From Theropithecus gelada (Eukaryota; Chordata; Mammalia; Primates; Cercopithecidae), in assembly GCF_003255815.1 (NCBI RefSeq), contig NC_037669.1, positions 48,091,560 through 48,155,559 on the forward strand: a stretch of 64,000 nt of DNA, written 5' to 3'. A model generated the notes under the pieces. It had not been told where the DNA came from. It ran no database searches and saw only the letters and a program-made list of their open reading frames with translations. Numbering within the stretch: the stretch's first letter is position 1; each line of letters starts with the position of its first letter. The position numbers were made by a program, and so were the translations under genes. Shown in pieces: positions 36,521-48,754 of this stretch.

Positions 36521-36585
36521 GTAATGTTAGTGGTAATGGCAATGGGCATGGTGGTGGTGGTGGCAGTGGTGCTGATAATGGCTTT
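36521..36585. repeat. Right remnant of the GGT/GAT array
   Basis: 'gttagtggtaatggcaatgg' and 'catggtggtggtggtggcag' continue the array motif after the LTR. Confidence 0.8.
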
Positions 36586-36589
36586 AATT

Positions 36590-37205
36590 TCTCCATCCTC
36601 CTTACCCCAGAGTCAGGAAATTGAATCCGTCTACTTGTTCTTTAATTTTCTTTCTGACTTGTCCTTTTCCTCCTTATGCAAAAGCAAATTCCCTAAGTCC
36701 AGCCTTCCCCTTTGAGGCTTACACCAGTAGGCCATCCCCCCACTCCCACCCTTGTTGCTGCATCTCCTGACCTCCTAGCCACTCTTCCTCATTCACTGAA
36801 GAATTTGAAGAGACTCCCAGGCTTCCCCATTGATCCCAGCTCTCCCATCTTCCTGGAGGAGTTTCATGTCCACTCAGACAATCTGTCCAATGCCTGGCCT
36901 TTTGGTTTCCTGACTGGCTCATCCTCAGTGACCTTCTCCTACTGTGCTCTCAGACACCCTTCTCCCCACATCCTAACCTCTATCTCTGCCCAGCTTGCCT
37001 TGTTCAGCCATCCCCTAGTTTAGCCACTCTCCCCTTCACTGGCTCCCTCCTGCAGTGCACCCCTCTGCTTCCCTCACTCCATCAGCCTCCTCACTTCCTT
37101 CAGTCCCCCAACCCCACCAGTCAGAGCCTGGGGTCTGTGTTGCAATAGCTTGGAGACTGCATTGTAATAGCATGCTTGCTAGCACCCTCCACTACATGCC
37201 CCACT
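36590..37205 (+). mobile_element. L2 LINE, upstream (endonuclease-like) part
   Basis: The segment 'ggaggagtttcatgtccact', 'cagacaatctgtccaatgcc' and 'ctcagacacccttctcccc' resembles the L2 ORF2 endonuclease region in sequence order and C-rich style. It is followed, after other insertions, by downstream L2 sequence in the same orientation. Confidence 0.5.
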
Positions 37206-37206
37206 G

Positions 37207-37715
37207 TCTTTCTGTGGTCACAATCAGTGTTAGTTACCTATTGCTGTGTAACAGATTATCCCAAAAGTCAGCAGTTTCAACAACAGCAGACACTATGGTC
37301 TCATGCCACTTTTGTGGGTGGGGAATCCCAGAGCAGCATGGGCGGGTGGTTCTGACTCAGTCAAGATATTGACCATCATCATCTGAAGGCTTGACTGGGG
37401 ATGGGGACCTGCTTCCAAGATGGTGTACACATGAGGCTGGCAAGCTGATGCTGGTTGTTGACAGGAGACTTGGTTCCTCACCACAGGGACATCTCCACAG
37501 AGCCATCTGAGAGTCCTCATGACATGGCAGCTGCCTTCCCCCACAGAGAATAACCCAAGTGAGCAGAAAGTGAAACCCACAGTGTCTTTGATGACTGAGC
37601 TTCAGAAGTTACAGTCTGTCATTTCCAAAACATCTTGTTGGTTATCTGTGTCTGCCCCACATAGTGTGGGCAGAGGCTCTACAGGGCATAGACACCAGGA
37701 GGCCGCTGCCTTCTT
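37207..37715 (+). mobile_element. Old interspersed repeat, family uncertain
   Basis: 'gttagttacctattgctgtg', 'taacagattatcccaaaagtc', 'atctgaaggcttgactgggg' and 'catggcagctgccttccccc' are blocks I recognise from a frequent old mammalian LTR-type repeat that starts with a similar tattgctgtgtaaca. The exact family cannot be named. Confidence 0.6.
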
Positions 37716-37721
37716 CTGCCT

Positions 37722-37893
37722 GTACTCACTGGGATTACAGGTGTGTGCCACCAAACCCGGCTAATTTTTATATTTTTAGCAGAGACGGGATTTCACCATG
37801 TTGTTAGGCTGATCTTGAACTGCTGACCTCATCATCTTCCTGCCTTGTCCCCCTAAAGTGCTGGGATTATAGGCGTGAGCCACCGCGCCCAAC
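37722..37893 (-). mobile_element. Alu fragment
   Basis: Minus-strand Alu, mostly left monomer: from 'ctgggattacaggtgtgtgcc' to 'ggcgtgagccaccgcgcc'. The 3' part of the element (right monomer start and tail) is missing. Confidence 0.85.
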
Positions 37894-38395
37894 TCAACCC
37901 TCCCACTCTCTAAAGAGACATTAAGAAACGTCTCGCTCCCCAAATCTCTAACCTCTCCCCTGCTCTCCTCTGTTACTTTATTCTCAGAAAATGACCTCAC
38001 CTCCAATTTTACAGAAAAAAATAGAAGCTACAGGAAGTCCTTCACCTTCCTGTGACCAAGCCATGAGCACACATCTCTCTCTCTTTCCTCCCTGCTGTTG
38101 CTAGAGGAATTGATTGCTGCTTCCTCCAAGACTGAGCTCACCTGTGTGTGGCCCCAGCCCCTCTCCTTTCCGAGGACCTTACATGATGCATGCCCCTTCT
38201 CTCTCCCACACATAGCCCTCCTCTTCCACACAACTGTGTTCTTCCCAGTGGATCTGCAGTGCCCTCGGCCCCATTATTCTTTGGCTGCTTTCTCCAGACT
38301 CCCACAGCAGACGGCAGTGTTCACATCTTCCTTTTCCTCCTCTCCATTCCCAGGCCCCTCTCAGTTCTCCACTCCCATGGTCTCTAAATACCATG
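37894..38395 (+). mobile_element. L2 LINE, middle ORF2 part
   Basis: 'agaaaatgacctcacctccaa', 'gaagtccttcaccttcctgtg' and 'ccattcccaggcccctctc' follow L2 ORF2 between endonuclease and reverse transcriptase. Confidence 0.6.
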
Positions 38396-39245
38396 TCCCA
38401 CTCAAAGGCACCAGGTCTGAGTCAGGACATATTCAACACGAACCTGGAGCATCTTATAGACACAAGGGCAGCCATCAGAGACCATGGAACCACGAAAAGG
38501 GAATGTGGGAGCTGCTTGCAGGGGCTTCCACTCAGGCCAGAGAGCAGATACCTTGAATGTCAGAAAATGTCAATAGACGAAAAGAGAGCAAAGATGCTAA
38601 AAACCCATGTGTTCCCAATGGAGCTCAGACCTCATTGATCAACATTGGGTATGCTGGAAACCACCTCATCATTCCAGAAATGGTAAAACAAAAGTAAAGA
38701 ATGGCCAGCGATCATGCCTTTCTTGTACGAACTATTTCTCAGAGTAACTAATTAACAAGGGAAGCTCTCTTTAGGAAAATGCCAGCTCATGAATAAAAAA
38801 GAAAGGAGGGATGATGTCACCACGTCACAACCCCTCATGATGAACTAGGCATAATCACCACTGACCACCAAAGTCATTGGTGAGAAGCTGATGGGGACTT
38901 TATCACAGATGGGCCTGGCTTGGAAGCCCTGAACCATTGGTCATTCTCGACCTCACCAAAAGGGTGCGGGTGGACCCGAGGTGTCCCTGAGTGCTGCTGC
39001 GGGAGGCACATCTGCCTATGCAGGTTCCTGCCAAGGCCTAACGCCTGAATTGGATCAAGCCTGTGTGTCCACAGAAAGTGCAGGACACAAAGGAGCGTGT
39101 GGCCCGAGGCTGGCACCACAGCACAGCTCAGCTCAGCTCAGCCCGACTGGTGCCATGGCCGCTTCTGGCCCACCTGTCTGCACTTCTCGGCTCCCTCTCC
39201 CAGCACTTGGACAGGGCTGTCCATGTTTGCAGTCCCATTCCCTTG
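38396..39245. other. Unassigned intergenic DNA
   Basis: No gene. An AT-richer part (38640-38880) with CTAATTAACAAGG and a CGTCA word (38823) could be an old DNA transposon or a regulatory patch; neither is convincing. Confidence 0.35.
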
Positions 39246-39249
39246 GACC

Positions 39250-40525
39250 CCCACTCCCAACCCAGTCTGATCGCTGCCACCTCACCCCACAGAAGCAGCT
39301 TCCACAATGGTCAACAACATCCTCTGTGTTGCCAGAACCAACTAATGTTCTTGAAGCCTCATCTGTCACTCCTGACCCTCTTTGCAGTGGTCAGCGTGGT
39401 TTAACACTCCCTTCTTGAAACACCCTCCCCTCCTGGCTCCCAGGTGTACCCCCCAAGCTAGTTTTCTTCCCGGCGGTCCCAACCTCCAGAGACCCCTGCT
39501 CTGTCTCCTCTGAAGGGCCCTCCTCCCCGGCTGGGCTCTAAGGACAGGATTCCCGGCCCTGTTGCCTGGCTATTCCTAAGTGGCCTTGTGCACTCCAGCT
39601 CTCACTGACTCCTTATATGCAAATGACCCTGAAATGTGTTCTCATACCTGAGCTCCTCTCTGAGCCCAGACCCCTGCTCCAATTGCCCGTTGAAATATCC
39701 TGGGGGTCTCAAGGGCACCTTGTTCCTAGCAGGTCCAAACCTGAGCTCATGCTCTTTCTCCGAACCCGGTCCTTTTTCTCCTTCCCTGTCTCAGTGGACA
39801 GCCCCACTATTCATTCTGATGCTTGGACCAAATACCTGGCAGTCTGCCTCAACTGTCCCTTCCCTTTAGTCAGATTCTGACCTATCACCACAACCTCTGG
39901 GATCTCACTTCTCAAAGAAGTGTTAAGTCCATCCTCTTCTGTCTATCTCCCCCATAGCCACCTTCCTGCATGAATGGAACTCCTCCTAACTGGTCCCTGC
40001 TGCCATGCTGACCTTGTCATCCTTTCTCCACATGGCTGCCGGAATGATCTTTTCACAGTGCGAATCCAATAGTGCCACCTTGCTTCAAGCCCGTAATTTC
40101 CCATTGCTCCTGGCATCCAGGTGACAACACTCCTATAGCCTCTGCACCATCTGGTCCCTGACAGCCCAGTGCCTGCCACCACCCACCAACCACAATGGCC
40201 TTCTCCAGCCCTGGTGTCACCTGTCCCTCCTGCTATGGGGACTGTGCAGGTGCAGGCCCTCTGCCTGCCACATGCTCCTCTCCAGGATCACCCCTGCTCC
40301 CTTTCAGATCTTGACAGCTTGTTCTCAGGGCAGTTCTTCTCATCTTCCCCTCTGCCTCCTGTGGTCATATTTGAGTCATAGTTTCACAACTATTGTTGTG
40401 ACTATTTGAGTCAAATCTATTTCCTTCACTAGACTGTAACCCACTTGAAGGTAGGAGCGATTTTCATTATGGTGTCAACAAAATCCAACCTTTTGCCAGT
40501 CATGTAGTGGACACTCAAACTTTGC
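39250..40525 (+). mobile_element. L2 LINE, reverse transcriptase to 3' end
   Basis: 'cactcccttcttgaaacacc', 'tgcaaatgaccctgaaatg', 'gaatgatcttttcacagtgcg', 'ctatagcctctgcaccatctgg' and 'actagactgtaacccacttg' follow the L2 consensus down to its 3' end. Together with 36590-37205 and 37894-38395 it may be one long L2 copy with later insertions. Confidence 0.7.
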
Positions 40526-40526
40526 T

Positions 40527-40746
40527 CGGTGATGGTGTCTGGAGTGTTGGTGACAGTAGTGATGGTGATGGCAGGGCAGGGGTAGTGTTGGCATGGTTAT
40601 GAACCATGAGGGTGTGTTGGTGGAGGTGGAGGTGACGGTGGTGGTGGCGACATGCAAGGGCAGTGGGAACAGTGGTGTGGGAGGTGGCTGAGGGGATGAC
40701 GGTGGTGATGACAGGGATGATGGTGGTGATGCTAGTGACGGTGGTC
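40527..40746. repeat. (GGT/GAT)n array
   Basis: The plus strand repeats ggtgatgg, ggtggtgatg and gatgatggtgg words. It begins directly after the L2 3' end, which itself usually ends in short tandem repeats and may have seeded it. Confidence 0.85.
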
Positions 40747-41095
40747 ACCTTCCTCCACACCAGCATGTCTGACAGACCGTTGAGCAGATTTATGTAAGGA
40801 AGGGAAATGGGGGGCTGATCTGTTCCAATGGCAGCAACCTAAGGAGACCATCCTTCAATCCAGGACTGCCTGGGCTCCTGGCCTCACCATACCCCTGTGA
40901 TTTCTTCTTCCTTTGGCTCAGCTTGTACCCATTCAATAGTGTTCCTCCTCCCTTTTAACTGAATCTGGCTGGGGTTGAAGTCTGTCCCTTGTAGCCAGAG
41001 AAAGCTAACTGGTACCGATGGGATGAGGAACGGTGGGGTGAGCTGAGATGGGGGCCCGTTCCTTCCCACCTCCTGCTGGCCTCTCCTCCTCTCTT
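40747..41095. other. Unassigned intergenic DNA
   Basis: Between two L2 copies. 'ggttgaagtctgtcccttgtagcc' looks like part of an old LTR in reverse, but no family is recognised. No gene. Confidence 0.35.
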
Positions 41096-41099
41096 TGGC

Positions 41100-41880
41100 C
41101 TCCGAATGTCCTTGGATCTTTCCTTGTCTCTGTTCACTCTCTGGGTGATCTCGTCCACTCTCATCCCCTTAATACCATGCTATAAGCTGATAAATCTCGA
41201 GTACATGTTTCTGGTTCTGACTTTTCTCCCGAAGCCAAATTCACATGTCCGGCTATTTACAGGGCATTTCTTACATGGCTGCCTGTCACATCTCAAACTC
41301 AGCCTGCCCTGTGATGCATGGGACTTCCCTCCAGGCACCTGCTCCCTCCACGATCTTCTGCAACCCCTGTGAGCAGCAACCACAACATGTCCTACCAGCA
41401 ACCTTGGGGCCATCCTTGACTCCTGTCCCTCGCCCCTACATCCGATCCACCAGCAAGCCTCATCAGTTCACCTTCCAGATGGAGCCTCCCAATCTCCACC
41501 TGCACTGCTGTGCCTCCCCACGCCGCCATCCTCTAGCCCCAGGAGAGCAACTGCAGCCTCCTCCTGGACCCCAGGAGTCTCCTCCATGCAGCAGCCAGAG
41601 CAGTCCAGAAAGACCAGAGGCCAGCTCCTCCTCCACCCTCAACCTTCCAATGGCTGCCCATCTCCTCCACAAGGAACACAGCCCTTCAAAGGGCCCATGA
41701 GTCTTCTGACATGGTCTAGCCCCTACCACCTCTTCTACACCTCCTCACCTGTTTGGCTCAGGGGATGCTTTTCTTTTCAGGAGCACTTCTGCCCCAGGGC
41801 CTTTGCAACTGGCTCTGCTCCCCACAGGGAATGCTGCCCCGAGCTGCTCCTGCTTCCTCACTGCCTTCAGGTGGGCAGTG
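41100..41880 (+). mobile_element. L2 LINE, second plus-strand copy
   Basis: 'ctctgggtgatctcgtccactc', 'taccatgctataagctgata', 'cttggggccatccttgactcc', 'catccgatccaccagcaagcc' and 'cccagggcctttgcaactgg' follow L2 ORF2 order from the reverse transcriptase on. Confidence 0.85.
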
Positions 41881-42384
41881 ATGGAGGCTCTGAGCAGGGC
41901 AGGGGCAGAGGGCCTGGAGGGAGACCCCACACTCAGGATGTGGTGTCTGAGAGGGGGCATTCAGGATGACTCCCAGGCACCTGGGAAGGGACATGAGATG
42001 GGATTGGCTTTGGAGAGGAAGATGCCAAGTGCGTGTGAGGCATAGGGAGAGAGGGGCCATCCAGGGCGGAGCATGCAGGACACTGCCTGGTAGATCCATC
42101 GCATGGAGCCCAAGGCAGAGACCAGACTAGGAGGCAATGCCCCACCTGGCGGCGGCTGCCTGGAGAGGGCTGACCCCCACCCCACCCCCTGGGGCAGCCC
42201 CTGCAGTGAGCAGTAGTGACACTCCACTAGTATCCGCCAGCTGCTAGGGAATCCAGCCCATGGTAGGCCGCAAAATCAGTGGCCGAGCTGGTGTGAACAG
42301 AGCTGGCACCACTGACCCAGTTCAGAGAGAAGCATGGCCACTCTCCTGGGGGACAGTTCCACAGCCAGCCCTGCCTAGCTGGCA
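41881..42384. other. Unique intergenic DNA
   Basis: No gene or repeat recognised. Confidence 0.4.
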
Positions 42385-42485
42385 GCTGACAGTGGATCAA
42401 TAAGCCCAATTACTGATTACCTTTTTAATCAAATATAAATGTACAGCAAGTATGAGAATCAGTCTCTTGCAATTACGGCTCCTGC
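42385..42485. promoter_or_regulatory. AT-rich homeodomain/PBX island
   Basis: GATCAATAAGCCC, CCAATTACTGATTACC, TTAATCAAATATAAATG and GCAATTACGG lie within 100 bases of otherwise GC-rich DNA, giving at least four ATTA/TAAT cores and PBX-like ATCAAT/AATCAA words. No repeat explains it. The composition resembles the islands at 9720, 17195 and 57828. Confidence 0.45.
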
Positions 42486-44176
42486 CTGCCTTTCCTAGAG
42501 GGATGCATGGAAGGGCCCAGCTCCAGAGCCACACAGGTAGGGGGGCCATGCCACAGCCACGCTGCGGGAGAGCCGGGGGGACTCGGCAGTGCAGCAGGGC
42601 CATGCTGGACTGGCTCCTCCCTCTCCTATAGCCACAGGAATTCTGGGGCCACCAGCCGGATCTCCTTTAGCCGCAAAGGGCAGAGCTTTCTCCAGTCACC
42701 TTCATGCTCATCTGAGCCCCACTCTCTGCTGGGCAAACTAGGGGCAGATCAGAAACTGTCCCTGCCCTCAAGAGCTGGACCCAGACCCAGGCAACTTGAA
42801 TGCCAGATGAAGATAGTCAGGAACCTGCAGGTGGAGAAGGACTTGTTTCTGGGATCCCAGGGAGGGAGAAACAGGGGAACCGCAGGCTGCAGAAAACACC
42901 CAGCTCCAGTCGGCCTTGACAGGGAAGCATTGAAGGGACGCTCCTGGGATGGAAGCCGAGTGGCTGGGGGATGGCTGCGTCAGTATGGCGAGGCTCAAAG
43001 TGGTGGGAGGTGGCCAAAGCCAGCAGCGACCCAGGAACCTGAAGGAGACTCATGCCCTCACCACCACCCCAGAACCCCACGACCCCAGGGGTTTCCTGAC
43101 CGGCTGCTCGGGTGACCGCAGGCATAACCACGGCGCCCGGGGGCTTGAGTGGCTGGCGGTGCCAGGTTCCTGCTTTGGGGTGTGACAGCGCAGTGTGGTT
43201 GGCGGGCAGGCGGCCCCAGCCCCGCGCTGCCCAGCACCCGTGCTCCCAAGCCCCATGAAGGGCAGGCCTGTCCCCAGGCCACACCCCACCGAGCCAGGGA
43301 GTGCCGGGCCCAGGGACATGGCCCCAGGGATGGGGAGGGACGCTCAGCAATGTCGCCTGAGGTCATACTCGACCTTTGGTGAGTCCCGGACCCCTCTGAG
43401 ATGCTGATGGAGGCTGTGATCATATCTTTTCTTAAAACAAAACAAAACCACCTGTGGACCCACATCTCTGTCTGCATCCTGGGTCCCCAGGAGCCAGCTG
43501 CCCCTCTGCCTCCTCTGCTCTGAGCTGTGATCCTGGGCCCTCCTGGGGACCCAGACCCAGACCATTCCCAGGGTTAAACTGAAGGGTGACTAATGCCTCT
43601 AGATGGACGAGATGCCACAGCCAGGGCTCTGGGACAAGGGACACAGCCTTGGGGAGGAACAGCTGGGAGTGTCCCCAGAGCCAGGGGAGAGAGAGGGCTT
43701 GGACAGACAGAGAAAGCCAGTCCCAGAGAGAGGCAGGGACAAACCTGAGGTCTCCAGCAAGGGGGCTGAGCAGGTCCTGCACCCTCCCAGCCTCGGCCAC
43801 ATGAAGGCACTGGCTCCTCTGCTCAGGAACCCACAGCCCTGACCCCATATCCCACCTCCCAGGTCCTGCTGCCAAGCTCCTGCCACACGGGCCTCCTCCC
43901 AGCCCTGCCTCTCAGCCCTAGCCTGCTGGTCTCTACTTCTTTGCTCTGCATCCCAGACACAATCTACCTCCTCCCCAGGAGGCTCCCCTTCAGGGACGGG
44001 CCCTAGGAGCAGGTCCTGCCCAGGGGTCCAGGCATTCGAGTGCCCCTCCCTGAGCAACCCGGAATATAGGTCCCCCAGGCAGGAGGCCATTTGAGGAGTA
44101 GGTGGCCTTGAGCTGGACTCTCAACGGCCCCTCTGTCCAGCCCTGTGAGGAGACCACCTCTCCTCCCTGCAGGCTC
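42486..44176. other. GC-rich unique intergenic DNA
   Basis: No gene recognised. Some CpGs cluster at 43110-43150 but not enough for an island. Confidence 0.45.
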
Positions 44177-44650
44177 TGTGGTGGGTGGAACAATGTCCCC
44201 TCCCCACAAAGATGTCTTCGTCCTCATCCCCAGAACCTGCGTGTTCCCTTAGATTGCAAAAGGGACTTTGCAGATGTGACTGAGTGAAGGATCTTGAGAC
44301 AAGAAGACTATACATGATCATCCAGGTGGGCCCTAGATGTAATCCCAAGGGCACTTACAAGAGGAAAGAGAAGGGTCGGAGTCAGAAAGGGAGACTGGAG
44401 GATGCTGTGCCTCTGGCTTTGAAGATGGGGGAAGGGACCACCAGCCAAGGAATGCAGGTGGCCTCTGGGTTGGAAAAGGCCAGGAGACAGGTCTTCCCTT
44501 GGAGACCTCAGGAGGAAGACACCTTGATTTTAGCTCAAGGAGACACATTTGGGACTTCTGGCTTCTAGAACTGTAGGACAGTAAATTTGGGTTGCTTTAA
44601 ATCACAAAGTTTGTAGTAATTTTCCACAGAAGCAATAGAAGATGATTGCA
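44177..44650 (+). mobile_element. MLT1-type MaLR LTR
   Basis: The LTR starts 'tgtggtgggtggaacaatg' and contains 'aaagggactttgcagatgtg', 'gatcatccaggtgggcccta' and 'atcacaaagtttgtagtaat', ending 'agaagcaatagaag', all in MLT1 order. Confidence 0.85.
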
Positions 44651-44929
44651 GGCTCCTTTTCTGAAAAACCCAAAAGACAGTGAAAGAGAATTGCAAAAGA
44701 GAGGACATGCTGGGGTGAGGAGGGACCCAAGCAAAGCGCAAGCGTGGCCTCAGAGGCAGCAGGAAGCAGGGGGGCTGCCCCCACCCTTGTCCCAGCCCCT
44801 AGGCCCCTGAGGTCCCTGGAGTAGTCCGCTTCACAGAGACAGAGAGTGGAATGGGGGGCACCAGGAGCTGGGGGGTGCGGAGTTAGAGTTGAGTGAGGAC
44901 TGTTTCCATTTGGGAAGAGGAGAGTCCTC
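44651..44929. other. Unassigned spacer
   Basis: No gene or clear repeat. Confidence 0.35.
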
Positions 44930-45060
44930 AGACGAATGATGGTGAGGGCAACAGAGCCGTGCCAATGTGCTTCATGCCTCTTAGTTGTCCACATCAAAAC
45001 GGTGAAATGGGAAATCATATTGTGGGTATTTTACCACAATTAAACAAACACAAAAATAGC
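44930..45060 (+). mobile_element. Possible L1M 3' tail
   Basis: 'aaaacggtgaaatgggaaatc' and 'gtgggtattttaccacaattaa' resemble the 3' end of old L1 elements. Confidence 0.45.
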
Positions 45061-45084
45061 CCATTCACGGTAAAAGAGAGGTGG

Positions 45085-45690
45085 GAGGTTGTAAACGACG
45101 AGGCTGGAGAAGAGGTTGGACCCCATGCGAGCCTGTGGGTCCCAACTGGGGTTTGGACTTTGTCCAGGATCTTGGTGAGGAGTGTGGAGGCGTCCACCTG
45201 CGGACACGGTGGGCAGTCTGAATTTGTCCTGAAGGCCTTGGAGGGGATTTTAATATTTCCCTGCGAGCCACTCTGTGGAATTTGGACTTCAGACTCATAA
45301 TGATGAATGATCCATGCCCTCAGCAAGAAGCAGAGCACCTTGGCATTTTCTGAAGGCTGGTGGGGATGTGCCCAGGTCAGAGGATGGGTCGGGCCCTGGG
45401 AGGCCGCCTCTGGCAGGCTGGTGCTGGTGCCCAGGGCCCAGGGAGGAGGCTGGGGCAGGGATCGAGTGCATTGGAAACTGAGCATCTGCAGAGCCCGGGG
45501 GCCACCAGGGAGGCATCCAGTGGACGATGCTGTGCAGACCTGAAGTCTGAGTCCCAGTCGTATGCTGAGGTTGCCAGTAGACGTGTAGCCCTGATTAATA
45601 GCCTGTATTTTGAGGCCCATGTTGTGAGCTGGGAACAGAGCCGTGAGCAGAGCCCACCTCCCAGGGCCTCAAGCTAGCTCCTGGTGGGTG
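45085..45690 (-). mobile_element. Probable decayed L2 LINE
   Basis: 'gtttggactttgtccagg' and the later 'gaacagagccgtgagcagagc' resemble reverse-complement L2. The middle is too diverged for certainty. Confidence 0.4.
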
Positions 45691-46004
45691 CAAGGCGGGC
45701 AGAACCAGGCTGTAGGGGGGCATAGGCAGGGTGGCAGTGAGGTTAGTGCAGGTGGCAGGGAGTCGCTCCAGGGAGAAACAGCATCTGCAAAGGTGGAAGG
45801 GCAGGGCTGAGGCCTGCCAGCCCCAGCCTGGTGAAGGGTTCTGAGTAGTGGTGGCTGGCAGAGCAGAGACCAGACGTCTTGCCTCCTTCTCTGCTGTCTC
45901 CTGGCAGCTTCCCAAGTCCCAGCACACAGAGGTGATGATAAATGCTTGCTGGCATAAGTTAGATGGGGGCTCTTGTTCCGGGCTCCTGTTCTGGGAGGGG
46001 TCAG

Positions 46005-46115
46005 ACGACTCTGTCCTGTGAAATGGGCATAAGGATGCCCACCGGGTAGGGCTGCCTGGAAGACAGATGACAGTGGGTGGACAAAGCCCAATGCAGGCGC
46101 TCAGTGCCACCCTCC
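46005..46115 (+). mobile_element. MIR fragment
   Basis: 'ctgtcctgtgaaatgggcataagg' and 'caatgcaggcgctcagtgcc' resemble the second half of MIR. Confidence 0.5.
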
Positions 46116-46724
46116 ATCCACAAGATGAAGTCTGTATTGGCAGATCTTGATGGCATGATTGTTGTAAAAGCCAGATCAAGGACCCTGGGAGTTGTCATTG
46201 GAAGCAGCAGACACCCCAGCTCTGAGCGGAGCTTGGGACCCTGTCCAGCCAGGGAGGGGCCGTGAGGTCTGTGACCCTGGCATGGCAGAGTGAGCAGACT
46301 GGGGAGGCCTGAACTCCCTACCAAGACCCTTCCCCAGCAGACAAGAGGAGAATCTCCCGCTCAGGGGCAGGCTGCCGGGGGAGAGGGGGCAGGCGGGCCA
46401 CCTGGGGCCGGGTGGGCAGTGAGGCGGGAAGGCAGCCGTCTCACACCCTCCCCCAGCCCCCTCCAGGGGCTCTGTCTCCACCCCTCACCTGGGCACCTCA
46501 AGCTATCTCCCTGGCTCCTTGGCATCTCTGTGTCTCTATGGTCCCTGGGTCCCCGGAATCCCAATCTCCCCTTCCTTCTGTGTCTCTCCCTGTCTCTGTC
46601 ACCGTGTCTCGTTGCTCCCAGTTCTCCTGCCCTCCCCGTCCCGCCCACCACAATCCCCTCCAGCCCACTTGGTGCCCTTATCTGGGTCTGCCCCGCACAA
46701 TTGCTGGGAGCCCATCCCCATGAC
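46116..46724. other. Unique intergenic DNA
   Basis: C/T-rich on the plus strand between 46440 and 46680; no gene recognised. Confidence 0.4.
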
Positions 46725-46825
46725 AACGGGGCAGATGGCGGCTGCGATTAGCCACTCTCCCTCCCTCCGCAGCTCAATCCGTCTTTGAAATTAAATCAGC
46801 TGCGATAACATCGACCGGCCAGAGG
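46725..46825. promoter_or_regulatory. E-box/GATA/homeodomain island
   Basis: The block contains GCAGATGGCGG (E-box CAGATG), GCGATTAGC, TTGAAATTAAATC and CAGCTGCGATAACATCG, where an E-box CAGCTG (46797-46802) lies one base from GATAA (46804-46808). CpGs are also retained (gcgatta, gcgataacatcgaccgg), unusual for methylated intergenic DNA. No repeat is recognised. Confidence 0.45.
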
Positions 46826-46904
46826 GAGGGAAGGCGGGCAGGAGGCTGCCTGCGCCCCACCCACCCGCCCCAGGCCCAGTGCAGAGGGAGAGGAAGAGGG
46901 GGGC

Positions 46905-47050
46905 AGAACTGGTTCCCACTGTGGCCCTGTGACCTTGACCACATCTCTCGTCCTCTGAGCCTCAGTTTCTGCATCTGCAAAATGGGGGTGAACAGCCATA
47001 TCTCTTGCTTGGCTCGGTGCAAGGCGTGGAGGAGGTTCTGCAGTAGGCTG
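46905..47050 (+). mobile_element. MIR SINE
   Basis: 'gccctgtgaccttgaccaca', 'ctcgtcctctgagcctcag' and 'ttctgcatctgcaaaatggggg' match MIR. Confidence 0.85.
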
Positions 47051-48005
47051 AGAACACTGTACCTGCCCACCCAGTCCATGCAGAAGCCTGAGCCCCAGTG
47101 GGCAATCCCTGCCCGGCCAGGCCTTAGGGACCAAGGCCATTTGAGTAAACCAGCTCTTTGTGGCTGAGAGGCCACAGACCTGGCTCCCCACCTGCTCTGC
47201 AAGCCCAGTGCATCTCCCAGGGCCTTGACACCCTAACTTGCAAAATGCTCTAGCTTAGATGCCATCTCATCCACTCCCTCCCCTACAGCCTTTTGGTCCC
47301 TTCAGACAGCCAGGGCCCTCACAGAATGTGCGGACCCAGGACTGGAGGGTGGAGAAGGTGGAGACCTGCCCCAGTATGAGACCTCCCAAGGAAGCAGCAT
47401 CTGGTGGTGTTCGCTGGGTGGGCTGTGGGTCCCAGGCAATGGGGTCAGCATGTTCGAAAGCTGGAGGTGGGAGGCAGGGTGGGGCCAGAGCACAGAGAGC
47501 AGGAGAGAGCAGGAGGGTGCGCCTGGATCTGAGGCGAGGGAGGGCTGAGTGAGATCCGGAGGAGGACTCTGGGTAGAGGTCACGGCCAGCTCAGAGGCCC
47601 CGGGCAGGAACAAGCCAGTGTGAGTAGGAAGGGGAGGAGGCCAGGAGGCTGGAGCAAAGAATGATGGGGAAGCCGGGGCCGTCACTGTGCCGGCTGGGGA
47701 AGGTCCTGAGGGCCGCCATGGGGACTGCAGCCTCCACTCCTGAGTGTTCCGAAAAACTCAGGCTTTCACAGGACCCTTCTGGCTGCTGGGATAAAAACGG
47801 GATGAAAGAGGGAAGGGAGGAGGCCGGGGAGGAGGCTGGCGTGATGTCCAGTGGACGACAATGACCCAACTGGGACACGGCCGTCATCTTCGCGGGGAGC
47901 TACCCTCTGCGGTGTCCCCTGCCCCCCTGCTGAACCCTGGGGCAGCGGAGGAACCTCAGCGGACTCCGCTCAGCATGCCACTGCACAGGGCGCGGCCAGC
48001 CTCAG
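47051..48005. other. Unique intergenic DNA
   Basis: No gene recognised. Confidence 0.4.
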
Positions 48006-48007
48006 CC

Positions 48008-48125
48008 CAGCTCTGAAAGTGGCTCCCAGACCCCTGGCTGCCCCGCACAGCTCTGAAAGTGGCTCCCGGACCTCTCACTGCCCCATCTGGCTCTGCAAAT
48101 GGCTCCCAGGACACCTCGCTGCTTC
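48008..48125. repeat. About 40 bp tandem repeat, three copies
   Basis: The unit cagctctgaaagtggctccc... is present at 48008 and 48048 with identical starts, and a third diverged copy (ggctctgcaaatggctccc) begins near 48087. The first two copies cause short near-repeated peptide segments in a chance open frame. Confidence 0.85.
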
Positions 48126-48384
48126 AGACTTGGCCTCTAGACACACAGCCCAGCCTAGAAGAGGCTCCGGGAAAGGCCAGAATGGCCTGCTGCAGCAGCG
48201 CAGCTTAGCAAGGCCTCCTCAAGAAAGTGACACAGAGTAGGGGCCTCCAGGGATGACTTTAACAAGCCGAAGGAGATGGGAAGGGCGGCCCAGGCAGGGG
48301 CAACAGTGTGATGCCGCAGCAGAAAGGGCCCGGAGCCGGCAGTGCTGTGGGGCAGGCCCCAGGCAGTGAGTGCCGCCTGGGGGT
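48126..48384. other. Unique spacer
   Basis: No gene or repeat recognised. Confidence 0.35.
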
Positions 48385-48480
48385 TGGACTCTACCCCAGA
48401 TGTGCTCCTGAGGAAGTCACTCAAGCTGCCAGGCTTCAGCTTCTCTGTCTGTAAAGTGGGGCTAAGGGTGGACACAGGGA
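48385..48480 (+). mobile_element. MIR fragment
   Basis: 'gaggaagtcactcaagctgcc' and 'gcttctctgtctgtaaagtggg' match the MIR core. Confidence 0.75.
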
Positions 48481-48754
48481 TTCCGCCAGGTGTCACATGC
48501 TCGGCTGGGCGGGTCAGTGACTGGGGCCCCGCAGGCGTTTGAGCAGGGGATGCCGTGTTGGATTTGCGTTGGAGAGAGCAGGTGCCAGATCCAGGTGTGA
48601 GGCTGGGTGACAAGAAGGAAGCAGAGAGCCAGGAGTCCTGGGGTGTTTGGGGACCAGTGCCGTGCAAGCACCCAGGTTTCTGCTGTGCACCCAGCACCAG
48701 GACTGTGGCCTCCTGGGCTGCCGGGCTGTAACTGGATTTGCTCAGCAGCTGCCT